Assembly (NCBI GenBank): GCA_028753945.1
Contig: JAPNXP010000001.1
Location: 11,646,501 to 11,710,500, forward strand
Source of the DNA: Hexactinellida sp. DTS-2022
Lineage: Eukaryota > Porifera > Hexactinellida
DNA length: 64,000 nucleotides
Direction: 5' to 3'
Of the stretch, positions 54,501-64,000 are shown in pieces; positions within the stretch are counted from its first letter, which is position 1, and every line of letters begins with the position of its first letter. Below the pieces are notes generated by a model. That model worked only from the letters and a program-made list of their open reading frames with translations. It made no database searches and had not been told where the DNA came from. The position numbers and the translations under genes are program-made.

Positions 54501-57500
54501 CTATCTGTTCGCTTGGGAATTTAATTTCGCATTGCGGACAGAATACGGGTTTCTTCTCGCACCCTTGTTGGTGCGTGGAGAAATGGTCTCTTGTGAACTT
54601 GCAACCGCAGCCGTATGGACAGGTTATTTCTACGAGCTGACAGACACACAGGTGATCCTAGAGGAAATTGTTGCAGATTTAAACAAAGTATATACAGTAG
54701 AACCTCGTTAATACGTACACCAGGGGACTGTCAAAATGTGTACTAACTAACCAATATTATTATTATTACTATAAGATCAATTGGATAGTTAATAGTATAG
54801 ACCAGTGGCGGATTCTTCAAAAAAATCTGGGGAGGGGGCAAAATTGAACTTATCAAAGCTACTTTTTGATTCCATTATAGAATACTACACAGTACACACT
54901 ACACATACTAAACTACAATTTGTCCATGCTAGCTAATACGCGTTCATCCTATTAGAATTTCCAATAAATTATATTATCTTTCTTGTTTACTAATTAATTT
55001 CAGTTATTCTAATGTTGAAAAACTGGGGGCAAATGCCCCTCCATGCCCCCCAGGAATCCGCCGTTGGTATATACTCACCTCAAGTTTTCTCAGCTCTCCC
55101 TTCCAAACACAACCAGGTTTGTAGTTGTTACACAATACACTCAGAGACAATACTTCTCGTCGAGCGAAATTGTCAGGAAATAACTAAAGAGCAGACAAGA
55201 TAACTACAATAGTTCCTTAATTTCTTAACTAGTAAATACAAGAAAACAATAGCTTTTAGATCTGATAAATTATTCAATTTATGTTATTGTAATTAGAAAG
55301 GTGAAAAGGTGTTTGGTGATTATAGATTCTTTTAATACTACACATTTACGTAGCTCTATCGCTAATTAACGACATGATAATAACTAGATGAAACATTTTA
55401 GAAATTTGATGTTTCACCAGAATACATATACATATTCCTTTATGATATCATAGACTTTTAATGGATTTGTGAATTTGTTGTCGAGTTGGGTACTGCACGT
55501 CAAAACTGCATGATATTAAAATTAAATATAAGCCATATAACCAGTTTAATCCAGTCACGAAATTATTTAGCATTTAAGAGCTTTACAATGGGATACAACA
55601 AGTGTATTATACAGTCATTTGTAAATACACTCCTAAACCTGATCTGATCCAATTTTCATACGCCTAAAATTACAATTTAATGTTACGGTATAAGGAGAAG
55701 ATTCCAATTTTCGCGCTCCTAATTAATATTTCCCAAAAATAATACTCCAAAAGAATCGGCTTGCGCTCCTGGATAATTGCTTGGATTCAATCAACAGAGA
55801 CGTAATGGAAACAATCGATTTAGAAGCGCTGAGGTTTATGCAAAACTCTATTTATTGTGTAGTTAAAGGGTTTAATTATAATAGATTCCTTTGCTATCTA
55901 TCTTGCTGAATAACATCAAAATAATAGTAGTGTATAAACACTGAATTTTATACAGAGGACAGAGAATAACAATGCACGGTAAATGTATTAGAACAAATAA
56001 ACTAATTTTTTATTCGTCATGAAGAATCTCAATGAATGTATTGAATAGTATTTAGGGTTGTTAACATCTGTGGACATATAGAGCTACGAACGAGTGTCTA
56101 ATCATAATCAGCATAGAAGACAGAGGGGGAACAACTGAAAGAAACTGAGATAAATCAGAGACAAAGAGGGAATTGAGATAGCACCAGTTGGCTTCAAACA
56201 AGAGATTATTCAGGTTCAGTAAGAATGATACAGTAATTAAGTAGGAATGCAATATATACATAGTAGCTCAGTTCACTCACCTGGGTTAAAGATAGAGGTT
56301 TGTTATCGATGGGACATCTTGGACCAGTCATTCTATTAGATATAATACAGAATATAAAAGGAGTTCTTAATGGCGAAATTTTATTTAGTGATATTATTGT
56401 TGTTGAATTCAAAAGATTATCAGAAAAATACGTCGCTTTGATATTATATTCAAATCCCTGATTAGAAACTCAAACTTCAAACTCAGGCAGATTTACAAAT
56501 GGTACAACAATCTTATCAATTAAGAGATAGTAGTACGTTTGGCTTCGAAACCATTTCGTTTCAGTAATGATCAAGCTGCAATCCAATAGTACTGTATAGT
56601 ATCCACCCATAATCTGGGAGTGATTGTACAGCTATCTAGCAGGTGGGTGTGTGTCTCAGTATTAAATTTGAATAGAATTGAGTACACACACCTCTCTAAA
56701 TATAAATCTCCACTATCCTATTACTTATAATTGAGACATATAGTTTCAGTATCATAACCTTTGATTTTATCCTGGCTAGAGCAGACACGCCTAAGTCAAT
56801 GGTTTTGTATTGCATCTACTGACAGCTGCAGTCATTACAATAATAATCCGTTAGTTTATGAGTCATTATGACACATTTTGGAAACTTCATTAGTTTCTAA
56901 TCATTTTCAAATTTATAATATCTCCAGGAGCTATAGATTTTGTCTCAAACCAAGTTCTATTACATAAATGAATTAATACCGTGTATCTACAAACCTAGGG
57001 TCCGATGTGTAATGGATAAGGACTGGATTTCCACTTAATATTAATTGGTGATGGAATGGATTTGGATTTAAATCCATCCGGAATCCGGATTGCCTCTGAT
57101 TGTATGGATAGCATTAGAACCGAGATTTATGCGCAGTAGCATTGCCCAGGCCCTGAACTATAGGCTATAGAGGACCTGTAAATTAAACGCACAAAAATTA
57201 TATAAGAATATATTTAAGATAATTTGACCGGGCCATCCTGGCTTTCAACAGCCCTGGTTATGCTAAGTTACTCAGCGGTGTCCTCATTTGAAATGCTCAG
57301 ATTATAAACTAAATTAGCGATTATTAATCATGCATTGCAACTTGCAAGTATATTGAGGTACCATAGATTAATGTCTGTCATTACGAGACTAATTACTTAC
57401 ATGTATAGTAACGCAATTGGAAGAAATAGTTACATTAGTAAGTAATAAATATACAAAGTATTTCTATTAGTAGATGCGTGTGCATTGAGAATAGTTTGGT

Positions 57501-57948
57501 TAATTACAGTGGTGTTCGCCTAATAGCAATTTCTATATTATCAAATTATTACTTAATGTCCATACTGTTCCTCTCTCTAAAAGAAAGTTCGCCCGTTTGC
57601 AAGTAAATTTCGTGCAAAATGCAACTTGCTACGCGAACACTCTGTAGTATACTAACAGAGATACAGTCAACTCCGCTTAATAGAGCTTTGACCCGATTAA
57701 GCAGTGAAATCAATTAACCGGTGGCTCTATTAAGCGGAGTTGACTGTATGTGCAAACAAACGAACAGACAAGCAAAATACAAAGTCTTACCTGAGTGCGT
57801 TATCAATGCAGTTGGCACAGAACCTGTGTCCGCAGGGTGTCTGCAGCGGGTCCCGCTGAGCCAGCAGACAGATCGGGCACTCCAGCCGCTTCTTGAGGAG
57901 AGGCTCAAAGTTAGCGTCAAACCCAAATGTTCGTGTAGTGTTGGCCAT
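48537..57948 (-). CDS. TRAF6-like RING/zinc-finger protein with unassigned C-terminal half
   Basis: Fourteen exons join with matching phases: 57791-57948, 56281-56332, 55079-55183, 54499-54657, 54383-54445, 54270-54308, 53978-54033, 53751-53913, 53351-53455, 52775-52801, 52643-52681, 52224-52593, 50133-50235, 49633-49987; 597 residues. [24 protein letters not shown] to CPID (residues 24-62, last ligand Asp as in TRAF6). Then [18 protein letters not shown] and TRAF zinc fingers ([22 protein letters not shown]). After residue 190 no MATH/TRAF-C domain follows. Instead there is [53 protein letters not shown], then a Pro/Ser/Tyr-rich tail. An alternative end uses a donor at 49668 plus exons 48840-49003 and 48537-48575 (653 residues). 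Likely E3 ligase; an intron hosts a tubulin-like gene. Confidence 0.75.
48655..48791. mobile_element. foldback MITE, copy 1
   Basis: ACCGATCATCGGCGTTAGTA ... ACGCCGATGATCGGTGGATA with inner arms CCTCGCTACTTTC / GAAACTAGCGAAG. Lies in the putative last intron of the TRAF-like gene. Confidence 0.8.
49043..49203. mobile_element. MITE (CAGTTAAACTCGGTTATAACG)
   Basis: CAGTTAAACTCGGTTATAACG to CGTTATAACCGAGTTCTACTG, TA-flanked, with repeated AGTACGTACTAA. Related to 16985-17304. Confidence 0.85.
50017..50098. mobile_element. small MITE-like palindrome in a TRAF-like intron
   Basis: ACAGTGGATGCCGGTTATAA to TATATCCGACATTTACTGTA; ends inverted but diverged, about 80 bases. Confidence 0.5.
50256..50362. 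mobile_element. pogo-type MITE
   Basis: CAGTATAACCTCGTTAGTACG to CATATTAACGAGGTTGCAT, in the intron before TRAF-like exon 13. Confidence 0.7.
50550..50791. mobile_element. MITE (CCGTATTGCTTCGAATAAGCG)
   Basis: CCGTATTGCTTCGAATAAGC to GCTTATTCGAAGCAACACGG, TA-flanked; relative of 4316-5070 without the nested insert. It ends about 40 bases upstream of the tubulin-like ATG. Confidence 0.85.
50829..52121 (+). CDS. highly divergent alpha-like tubulin, intronless
   Basis: 430 residues, close to tubulin length. [20 protein letters not shown] aligns with the tubulin start (GQAGVQIGNACWE). [10 protein letters not shown] matches NNYARGHYT, and [14 protein letters not shown] (residues 142-155) matches the GGGTGSG phosphate loop with Ser for Thr. 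[10 protein letters not shown] matches the VEPYNS-L block, and [13 protein letters not shown] is the alpha-tubulin YAKRAFVHWYVGEG near the C-terminus. The alpha position equivalent to Glu254 appears to be Asp in a changed loop ([10 protein letters not shown]). The usual acidic tail is absent (ends HLEHQAGQE). It lies antisense within TRAF-like intron 12, has no introns, and codon use is GC-rich and regular with no stops. A retrocopy that has gained a new role is one reading; whether it polymerises is unclear. Confidence 0.8.
   Translation: MDQGSALVCIHGGGAGSMIGEAMWKQLVREHGVTADSLKDDSVAFDCPSVVFQDIDNGFVRPRALFIDPDGQDLMRVRKGALSKLWSPRTNFVSWNKDAHNLYTEGYYSLFYSLNEEISDKLRRLAEPADQLEGFLFSRAISGGSGSGLIKRVMVDIETQFPKRTMSEVCVFPSRRFSSIPIEPYNAVFGVASTASCFSMLLSNEGVGDYIASAFPDMPYCSMADINTLIGRLMCNVTCQGRMGGERALDRLVSMAVYPDRSHHLAMPSYAILKPEQATKQGKCKLDLTKRVFQTNSQLLGYPLGSSQSTYLNYQGNTSQVEAHALVSSFGSSAGDKLSANTSINAVEKLVPTSVFEKGPAPYCELAHVSVNLGLRTALRELAQRYDRLFAKRAYVHWIVGCGISWESVGVEREDLEDFIKHLEHQAGQE
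52963..53101. mobile_element. foldback MITE, copy 2 (139 bp)
   Basis: ACTTATCCACCGATCATCGG to CCGATGATCGGTGGATAAGT, almost perfectly palindromic over the full length around a short AT loop. In the TRAF-like intron between exons 9 and 10. Confidence 0.9.
53162..53327. mobile_element. eroded pogo-type MITE
   Basis: CAGTAGAGTCTCGTTAGTGC and AACTAGAGTCTACAG are inverted, diverged family ends. Confidence 0.55.
54803..55066. mobile_element. MITE (CAGTGGCGGATTC ends)
   Basis: CAGTGGCGGATTCTTC and AGGAATCCGCCGTTG inverted; GGGGGCAAA near both ends. It stops 13 bases from TRAF-like exon 3 (55079). Confidence 0.75.
55184..56280. other. TRAF-like intron 2 with dispersed repeat 55602-55786
   Basis: 55602-55786 is the inverted partner of 23022-23206 (CCAATTTTCATACGCCTAA, ACGGTATAAGGAGAAGATTC). 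The rest is AT-rich without structure I can name. Confidence 0.65.
56333..57790. other. TRAF-like intron 1 with two MITEs
   Basis: 57507-57644 (CAGTGGTGTTCGCCTAATAGC to GCTACGCGAACACTCTG) and 57664-57746 (CAGTCAACTCCGCTTAATAG to CTATTAAGCGGAGTTGACTG, TA-flanked, a nearly pure 83-bp hairpin). No other feature seen. Confidence 0.75.
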
Positions 57949-59280
57949 AATTATATATTTACTATGCAAGTGTGCAGTGCGTACAAGGAGAATTAGTTGA
58001 GACGTGTAGAACAAGTATAGTCAGTCAAATACTAGCTAGACTGCCAGTATAAATCTTCTTATATAGTAGTTGAACTACAGTAGAATTGCTACTGTATGAT
58101 GCTAATTGATACATTACAGGGTCAAACTCAAGCGATCTCAACAAATTATTGCGACATAATTATTTATCTCAAACTCTACTGAGAGAAGAAGAGGGTAGAA
58201 ACACCTGGCATATTAATAAATAATTATATTAGAGAATTATAGTCAATGAACTCTATATACATATTCCTAAATAGATTCATTTATTGCAGATTCTATAGCT
58301 GACCAGCCTAGTGTGTGAAACTAATAAGCTTCCTCGATAAAAACTAGAAGAAAGGATAAGGTAGAATAAACTGAGCTGTAACCTTCTAGCTCTATTTATT
58401 TATTCGAAATACTACAGATATAAGAGCCTGGGGGCCGTCTCGTCCGTGATTGTTTAAATGAGAGACATGAGGACAGTGCGGAATACACACCATAGTGTTT
58501 AAACATATCAGCAAGAAAACTATACATATTTTACTATTCAATTCACCTTCAATATTCAAGGATAAGGCCAGGTAAAATAAATTAATTGTATATCATCCGG
58601 ATTTTTTCACAATATACGGACGGCGGACGGGATTTTATTTTGTTATTTTATTCCATTAATTAATATGCAAATAACAATACCCTATGCCAAACAATAAATA
58701 TTAATATTTAACTTTAATTAATCAGAAAATCGAATGACAATGGCTAAATGATTGAAGTAATGCTCTAAAATACAAGACGTATTAAAAATTGATACACTAG
58801 GAGTACTTTACACAAGTTTATATATAATATTTGTACGAATATGTTCATAAGATAACAATTAAATATATCCGGACGGAGGGTAAAATTTGGGACGGACAGG
58901 GATGAGAAACAAGTTATTATTCTATATGGCCTAAACATAACTTAATATTTTAATAATTGGAAAATTTGAAAAATTTTTAAGGATGAACTACATATTAATA
59001 GTTAATTGATAATACCGTACAAGTTATTCAATGGTTCTGACAATTCTGCAAATATTTCTCGAAAGTATTCAATACATGTAGCTATATATCCAGAATTAAA
59101 TTAAAAAATTTATAGTTTAATAATATAGTCTACTGAATTATTAATACCTCTCAATAAATTATCTGCCTAATAAACCTGTTTGTTAGAGATTCTAGTATGG
59201 TTTTAAAATACCTAATAATTTCCAATTATGAGTTCTGTTCAGAAATATCGCGAATTCTCCACGATAATCTATATTATTAA

Positions 59281-59945
59281 ATCTCGATTGTTGTGTGTGT
59301 GTTTGTGTGTGTGTTTGTCCGGATTATATTAAAGTGATGGGGGAATAGAAACCGCAATTAATATGGGATATAAACTAACTTTCAAATGTTATAATAGGTA
59401 AACAAATGTTATAATAGGTAAACAAGTATGCCGAACACGAATTTCGCGTTTATAAATTTCTCATATTAAAATTTGTGTTGTTGTTTACACAAAATAGGTA
59501 AACAAATTAATGAAAATTCAAAATCAACCTAGAAGTTAGCTTCCAACGGGTATTATAGGTAAACAAGTATGCTGAACACGAATTTCGCGTTAAAAAAATT
59601 CTCATATTAATATTTGTTGTTGTTGTTGACACAAAATAGGTGAACAAATTAATGAAAATTCAAAATCAACCTAGAAGTTAATTTCCAACGGGTATTATAG
59701 GTAAACAATTATGCTGAACACGAATTTCGCATTTATAAATTTATAATATGAATATTTGTTGTTGTTGTTTACACAAAAAGGTAAACAAATTAATCAAAAT
59801 CAAAATCATAACGTCCCTATCTACCATTTCCATGGTAGAAAATGTGAGGAGTAAGGCCGCACAGCGGCTGTTAACTTGAGGTGCGTAGCACCAATCTGTC
59901 GCAAAGCGACCGAGACCGAAGGGCTCGTTGATTATTATAATGCAA
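59281..59945 (+). repeat. dispersed element with (GT)n head and internal triplication
   Basis: TTGTTGTGTGTGTGTTTGTG and GTCCGGATTATATTAAAG at the left; a 141-142-base unit (GGTAAACAAGTATGCTGAAC) repeated three times from 59417; right part ends CGACCGAGACCGAAGGGCTCG. A second copy at 61615-61935 has the same head and tail with one unit. Confidence 0.75.
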
Positions 59946-61265
59946 AATTGCAAATACATAGTGTATGCTGTTTTATTATCGACTAATTTATATTTACCGA
60001 ATTCCGATTATGAGTATATATTATTGTGAACAAATATTTTTGGTTCACGTTACTAGTCTATAATATGTTATAAAATTTCTCGAGTTTCAGTTTTAGTTCG
60101 AGTTTTTAGTGACTATTGATTAAATTGCTAGTCTGCCTCAAGGCAATAGAAAAGGTTTTAAAGATATTTCAATAAAAGAACAGCGAGTAATAACATATTA
60201 TTTCTTCTATGAAGAGTGTACTGGTTCAATACAAGTATTAATAAAACAAGAGTCTACAAATACTAGAACTATTAGTTATTAAGTGGTTTTATTTTAATGA
60301 ATAAATTGGAAAAACAGGTCGAATTCAAACGTTTCGCATTTCTTCAAGTTGAAGTGAATAAATAATACGTATACCTTCCTGCCAACCGTACAGGGATTCC
60401 TTATACATTACAGGGATTTTAACCATTTGTCTGTTCTGTAGAGGGAATTATTACATTTTACAGGGATTCTAAGTCGGGACAAAATTAATGATTGTAAGTT
60501 AAATACTACCTAAAAATTGCTACCCTCCCAAAATGTAGCATTTTGTTATATTAATTAACAGTTCCTAATCAAGCCTATAGTGTTTCCCTAAACGAGCGAG
60601 ATAATAAAATTTCGGGTGTACAGGGATTTTGACCAATGTACAGGGGAAAATTGGAGCTCCGTAGTCCGTACAGGGATGTGACTCAAATAGGTTGGCAGGT
60701 ATAAATATATACTCATGAATTTATTAGTAAAGTAGAACTTAATGCTCGCTCCGCCTGTGCAGTGAATTGTGACTGCATTAATGAATCCCCTCACGATACA
60801 GCCCTGGAGCAGAGCTATGGGGGAGAGAGTACTAATCACTCATTAGCAGGTAGGCCCACACTAATAGTAGCCTGCATAAGTAAAGAGTATTGAACTCTGT
60901 ACTGCAATATACTGGATTAGCATATCAAAAGAAGTAAGGACATCACAGACTCACAGTTAGTTCATGTAAATTTGATATATTATAATTATATGTTATGTAG
61001 GTCATTTCATAAGTACTCCACCTCACTATATGTAACAAGAGTAAACGACTGTTAATTAATTTTAAAGTTCTCATATACTCCCCTTAATAATTATCATGAA
61101 TATAATTTTATTATCTTCTTAATTTATGTCTATCAGTAAGAGAAGGCAGTCTAGTTTGCACGTTGCACCCCTATTACTCCAATATCACAGTAGTATATCA
61201 GTAGTGTATCTAATATCTATTACTACGAGCTCCTGGATTAGGACGAAACACTAACTAGCGATATA

Positions 61266-61452
61266 CAGTGGAGCCTCCCATAACGGACACTCCAAATAGC
61301 GGACAACCTCTAAATAACGAACAACCCTCGTGGCACGGATTTATTTAATTAGCATATGTCTAATAGAAAAGCAACCTCTAAATAGCGGACAACCTCTAAA
61401 TAACGGACAACGGTTCCGGTCCCAAGGTGTCCGTTGTTCAGAGGCTCTACTG
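61266..61452. mobile_element. MITE (CAGTGGAGCCTCCCATAACG)
   Basis: CAGTGGAGCCTCCCATAACG to GTCCGTTGTTCAGAGGCTCT-ACTG, TA-flanked. ACAACCTCTAAATAACGGAC-type units are repeated inside. Confidence 0.85.
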
Positions 61453-61614
61453 TATTCCAAAGCACTGATAACTTAGGGGTTGTAAACTTCCCCTTTGTAC
61501 GTAATTCGGGCCAATGGACCGGAGACGTCGAATGCTATTGCGTACAAGTATTTTGGTTTTGTTGGTCTGGAGAAAGCCAGGATATCGATTTAGGCTTGGG
61601 ATAAGGTTGTTGGT

Positions 61615-61935
61615 AGTATCGTTGTGTGTGTGTGTGTGTGTGTGTGTTTGTTTGTTTGTCCGGATTGTATTAAAGCGATAGGAGAATAAAACAGCATTTA
61701 CATTTATATTTTAGATAGACTAAATTCCAAATGCTATAAATAATAAGTAAACAAGTATGCTGAATTCGAATTTCTCATTTAGCAATTTAGAATACGAACA
61801 TTTATTGTTGTTGTATACATAAATAAGTAAACGAATTATTGGTTAACATGTTCTACAGTATTTAATTGAATAAATCGAGACCGCATAGCGATTGAGTGAT
61901 CTGTCGCAATGCGCCCGAGACCGAAGGGCTCGTAT
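61615..61935 (+). repeat. second copy of the (GT)n-headed dispersed element
   Basis: Head GTGTGTGTTTGTTTGTTTGT-CCGGATT, one AGTAAACAAGTATGCTGAA unit, tail GCCCGAGACCGAAGGGCTCGT. Same orientation as the 59281 copy. Confidence 0.7.
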
Positions 61936-63801
61936 CCAAGAATTATCAATTGTTGCTATCTAAAACAGTCTCCGTTGGAAGTTGAACTAGGAACTGAGGA
62001 AGGAATCTCTGATAGCATAGTTCACATAAACTTCGTAATATACCTCAGAGTTAGTATGGCACCCAGGCCCAGCTAAAGCAAACCTTCCTAACGATATGTT
62101 CCTTTAGGAAATACTCCGGCGTAGGAACTCATTTTGCTCCTGTTAAAGATAATATTGTTTTGAAGCCATGACTGAAAAACGATGTGGCTCAGCATGCAGC
62201 ACCCAATCGAATTGTTTCTGTAAAATATCGGTAATGACAGTACTGCGTCCTACGACCATGTTATAAATGTATTGAGAGATAATCTCAGATAACTAGGTCA
62301 GGTCAGTTCACAAACCTGGTATATTAATTATTTTAGGAGTAAAGCACTTTAAGATAATAAGTTGTCTAATCGAATTGCCAGTATCAGTGCTCGTACAAAC
62401 TGGTAAGAATTGAATCTAATCAATATTCAGAATTAAATTTCTGTGGAGCTAGACATTATTATTCTTCAGGTGTATCCAATGAGCAGTGTAATATCTCGCA
62501 TAACAGGAAGAAAGTATCCATTTGAAGCTGGAGGAATTGAGTTATGCTCATTAACAATGTAGAATAACGTAGAATTGAAAGACTATGCAACACGTGCCAT
62601 ACCAAATTGGTTGATAAGCAAATCAGCTTAATAATAATATTTCAGAAATGCTTAAGGAGAAAGTTCTCAGTTCGTTTCAAATGCTTGCTTCGTATAACCA
62701 AGTTATTTCGACGTAAAATAACTAACGCAGCAGCTTTTAACAGCTGGGAACTACTCTATAGAATTGTATAGAATTATAACTATAGCCTCTGGAGTCTGTA
62801 CTAGGTGATACTAAGATTTGTATTCACACTCAATAGATTCACAATCCAGTGATAACTATAGTAGAATCTCGTTAGTACGAACACCTGGGGACCGTCAAAG
62901 TGTGTTCGGCTTATCCGGAATTCGGATAATATTATTTGTATTGACTCCTATTGAGTATTGGAAAGGTTTTGAAGGGGACTGAAATAGTGTTCATATTAAC
63001 CGGAATTTCATATAACTCTGTTCGTAGAACTTCGTACTAAGGAGGTTCAATTGAATAAGGTTTGAGAACAGTTAATAATAGAGTTGGAGAATGACACAAA
63101 ATTGAAATTACAAACCGCTTATAATAAAGTACCCAATGTGAAATCTAAAGACCGAGTTAAACAAACAGAATAATTAGATTCAGCACAATTCTGGTTAATG
63201 CGAACACCAGGGGACAGTCGAATTTGTTCGTATTAACCAGTCACTAGCATGCATCTATATAACTTCTTAACTCCTTAACTCAAATAATACTCATAATAAA
63301 CAATTTAAACCTATGCCTGCTAAATTATGCGTACATAAATTGTTATCTGATATTTCGCCTTATTTGTTTCGTATTGATGGGGAAACCGTTAGTTCACACA
63401 TTATGCAACTAAAATTTGGTATCCTACCGATGACCGGAGTATGTCCACGAACAAGACTCAATTGTGTATACTTACTTGTGTATATTCTATAAATTATCAC
63501 TCGTAAATAGGTCCGGATCTCGAACCTATCATTCTAGCATGCTATGGCAAAACCGCAAAAGTTACAAGCTAAGCTAAATCTGTACAAGTTGCACCCAAAC
63601 TCGTATCTCCTAGGTAAATACGTTCATAACAACCAAAGACCTCGGAAAAATGCTTCCTGACTACAACATTACATAATGACATAATCAGTCTATTTATACA
63701 AGAATACAAGAATATTTATATTACAAGAAAAGTTCTACATGGGTCATACAAATAAGCTAGATATACATAGAGATAGAGCAAGCAGAACTATTCTAAAATT
63801 C

Positions 63802-64000
63802 CTAATACTTTGAAGTGAGTATTTTTGCAAACGCTTCATAGTTAATCATCCCATTACCATCCGCTCCCGCTTCATTAAGCATTTCATCCACTTCGTCTTC
63901 GGTTAACTTCTCGCCTAGCGTAGTCATTATGTGTCGGAGTTCCGACGAGCTAATCTTACCATTTCCCTCCTTGTCGAACACCCGGAATGACTCACGAATC
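63802..64000 (-). CDS. calmodulin-like protein, C-terminal EF-hands, 5' end outside window
   Basis: On the minus strand the frame enters from the window edge as [40 protein letters not shown] and [20 protein letters not shown], ending LTSKY and a stop. This is the last two EF-hands of calmodulin (IREAFRVFDKDGNG; LREADIDGDGQVNYEEF). EF3 keeps Asp1 and Glu12 with Glu for Asp at position 3. EF4 has Gly for Asp at position 1 and Ala for Glu at position 12, both calcium ligands, so EF4 probably does not bind calcium well. That argues for a calmodulin-like paralogue rather than canonical calmodulin. 66 residues are visible. Confidence 0.85.
   Translation of the reverse strand, partial: IRESFRVFDKEGNGKISSSELRHIMTTLGEKLTEDEVDEMLNEAGADGNGMINYEAFAKILTSKY

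Larger units (their letters stand above)
57949..63801. other. gene-poor, repeat-rich intergenic region
   Basis: No gene recognised over 5.8 kb. Repeats within: 59281-59945 and 61615-61935 (a dispersed family); 60371-60702 (CTGCCAACCGTACAGGGAT to GTTGGCAGGTAT, larger relative of 20929-21093); 61266-61452 (CAGTGGAGCCTCCCATAACG to AGAGGCTCTACTG, TA-flanked); 62861-63050 and 63190-63240 (eroded pogo-type ends). The rest, including 57949-59280 (upstream of the TRAF-like gene) and 61936-62860, shows nothing distinct. Confidence 0.6.

Noticed and set aside
1..64000. tRNA, rRNA or other structured RNA genes
   Set aside because: I looked for cloverleaf-like and conserved rRNA sequence and found none I could support; the many hairpins are transposon ends.

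Overview
The window is nuclear DNA of an animal. It has spliced genes with GT-AG introns, many of them only 60-500 bases long, encoding metazoan proteins (STUB1/CHIP, DCAF5, PAF1, WDR18, an ELOVL elongase, POLR3D, a TRAF-type RING protein). These sit as GC-rich coding blocks in AT-rich DNA packed with short inverted-repeat transposons. Coiled-coil plus NHL genes, compact nested genes and this repeat content would suit an early-branching marine invertebrate, most likely a sponge. That placement is inference; nothing in the window fixes the species.

Layout. 1-9.5 kb is a transposon graveyard: a decayed pogo/Tigger-like transposase, a THAP-domain element with inverted ends, nested MITEs, a 98-bp palindrome and a broken RAD50-like fragment. 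9.6-30.1 kb holds a cluster of coiled-coil/NHL-propeller genes: three close paralogues (9589, 24386, 28837) and one distant relative (19013). The cluster also contains a roughly 5.8-kb tandem repeat array (12.6-18.4 kb), STUB1 (22.5-24.1 kb) and an LRR-like fragment. 30.4-37.9 kb is a DCAF5-like gene carrying two other genes inside its introns: an 863-residue coiled-coil protein on the same strand and PAF1 on the opposite strand. 39.2-47.5 kb is a dense housekeeping block: an STMP1-like microprotein, WDR18, a FAM210B-like protein, a seven-exon ELOVL4-like elongase and POLR3D. 48.5-57.9 kb is a 14-16-exon minus-strand gene with TRAF6-like RING and zinc fingers joined to a long C-terminal part I cannot assign. 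One of its introns holds an intronless, very divergent tubulin on the opposite strand. 58-63.8 kb is repeat-rich with no gene seen. The window ends inside a calmodulin-like gene.

Most noteworthy is the NHL family. The three paralogues are almost identical over the coiled coil but differ at many codons in the propeller. The differences recur at equivalent positions of nearly every blade, next to the conserved Pro and in the pair after Cys-Asp. By propeller geometry both sites lie on the same face. Replacement changes far outnumber silent ones, and the propeller is more diverged than the noncoding 3' flank of the two closest copies. This looks like a recognition surface under diversifying selection on a conserved stalk. 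Three ubiquitin-linked genes (STUB1, DCAF5, the TRAF-type RING protein) lie nearby, but I see no sequence evidence that they act with the NHL proteins.
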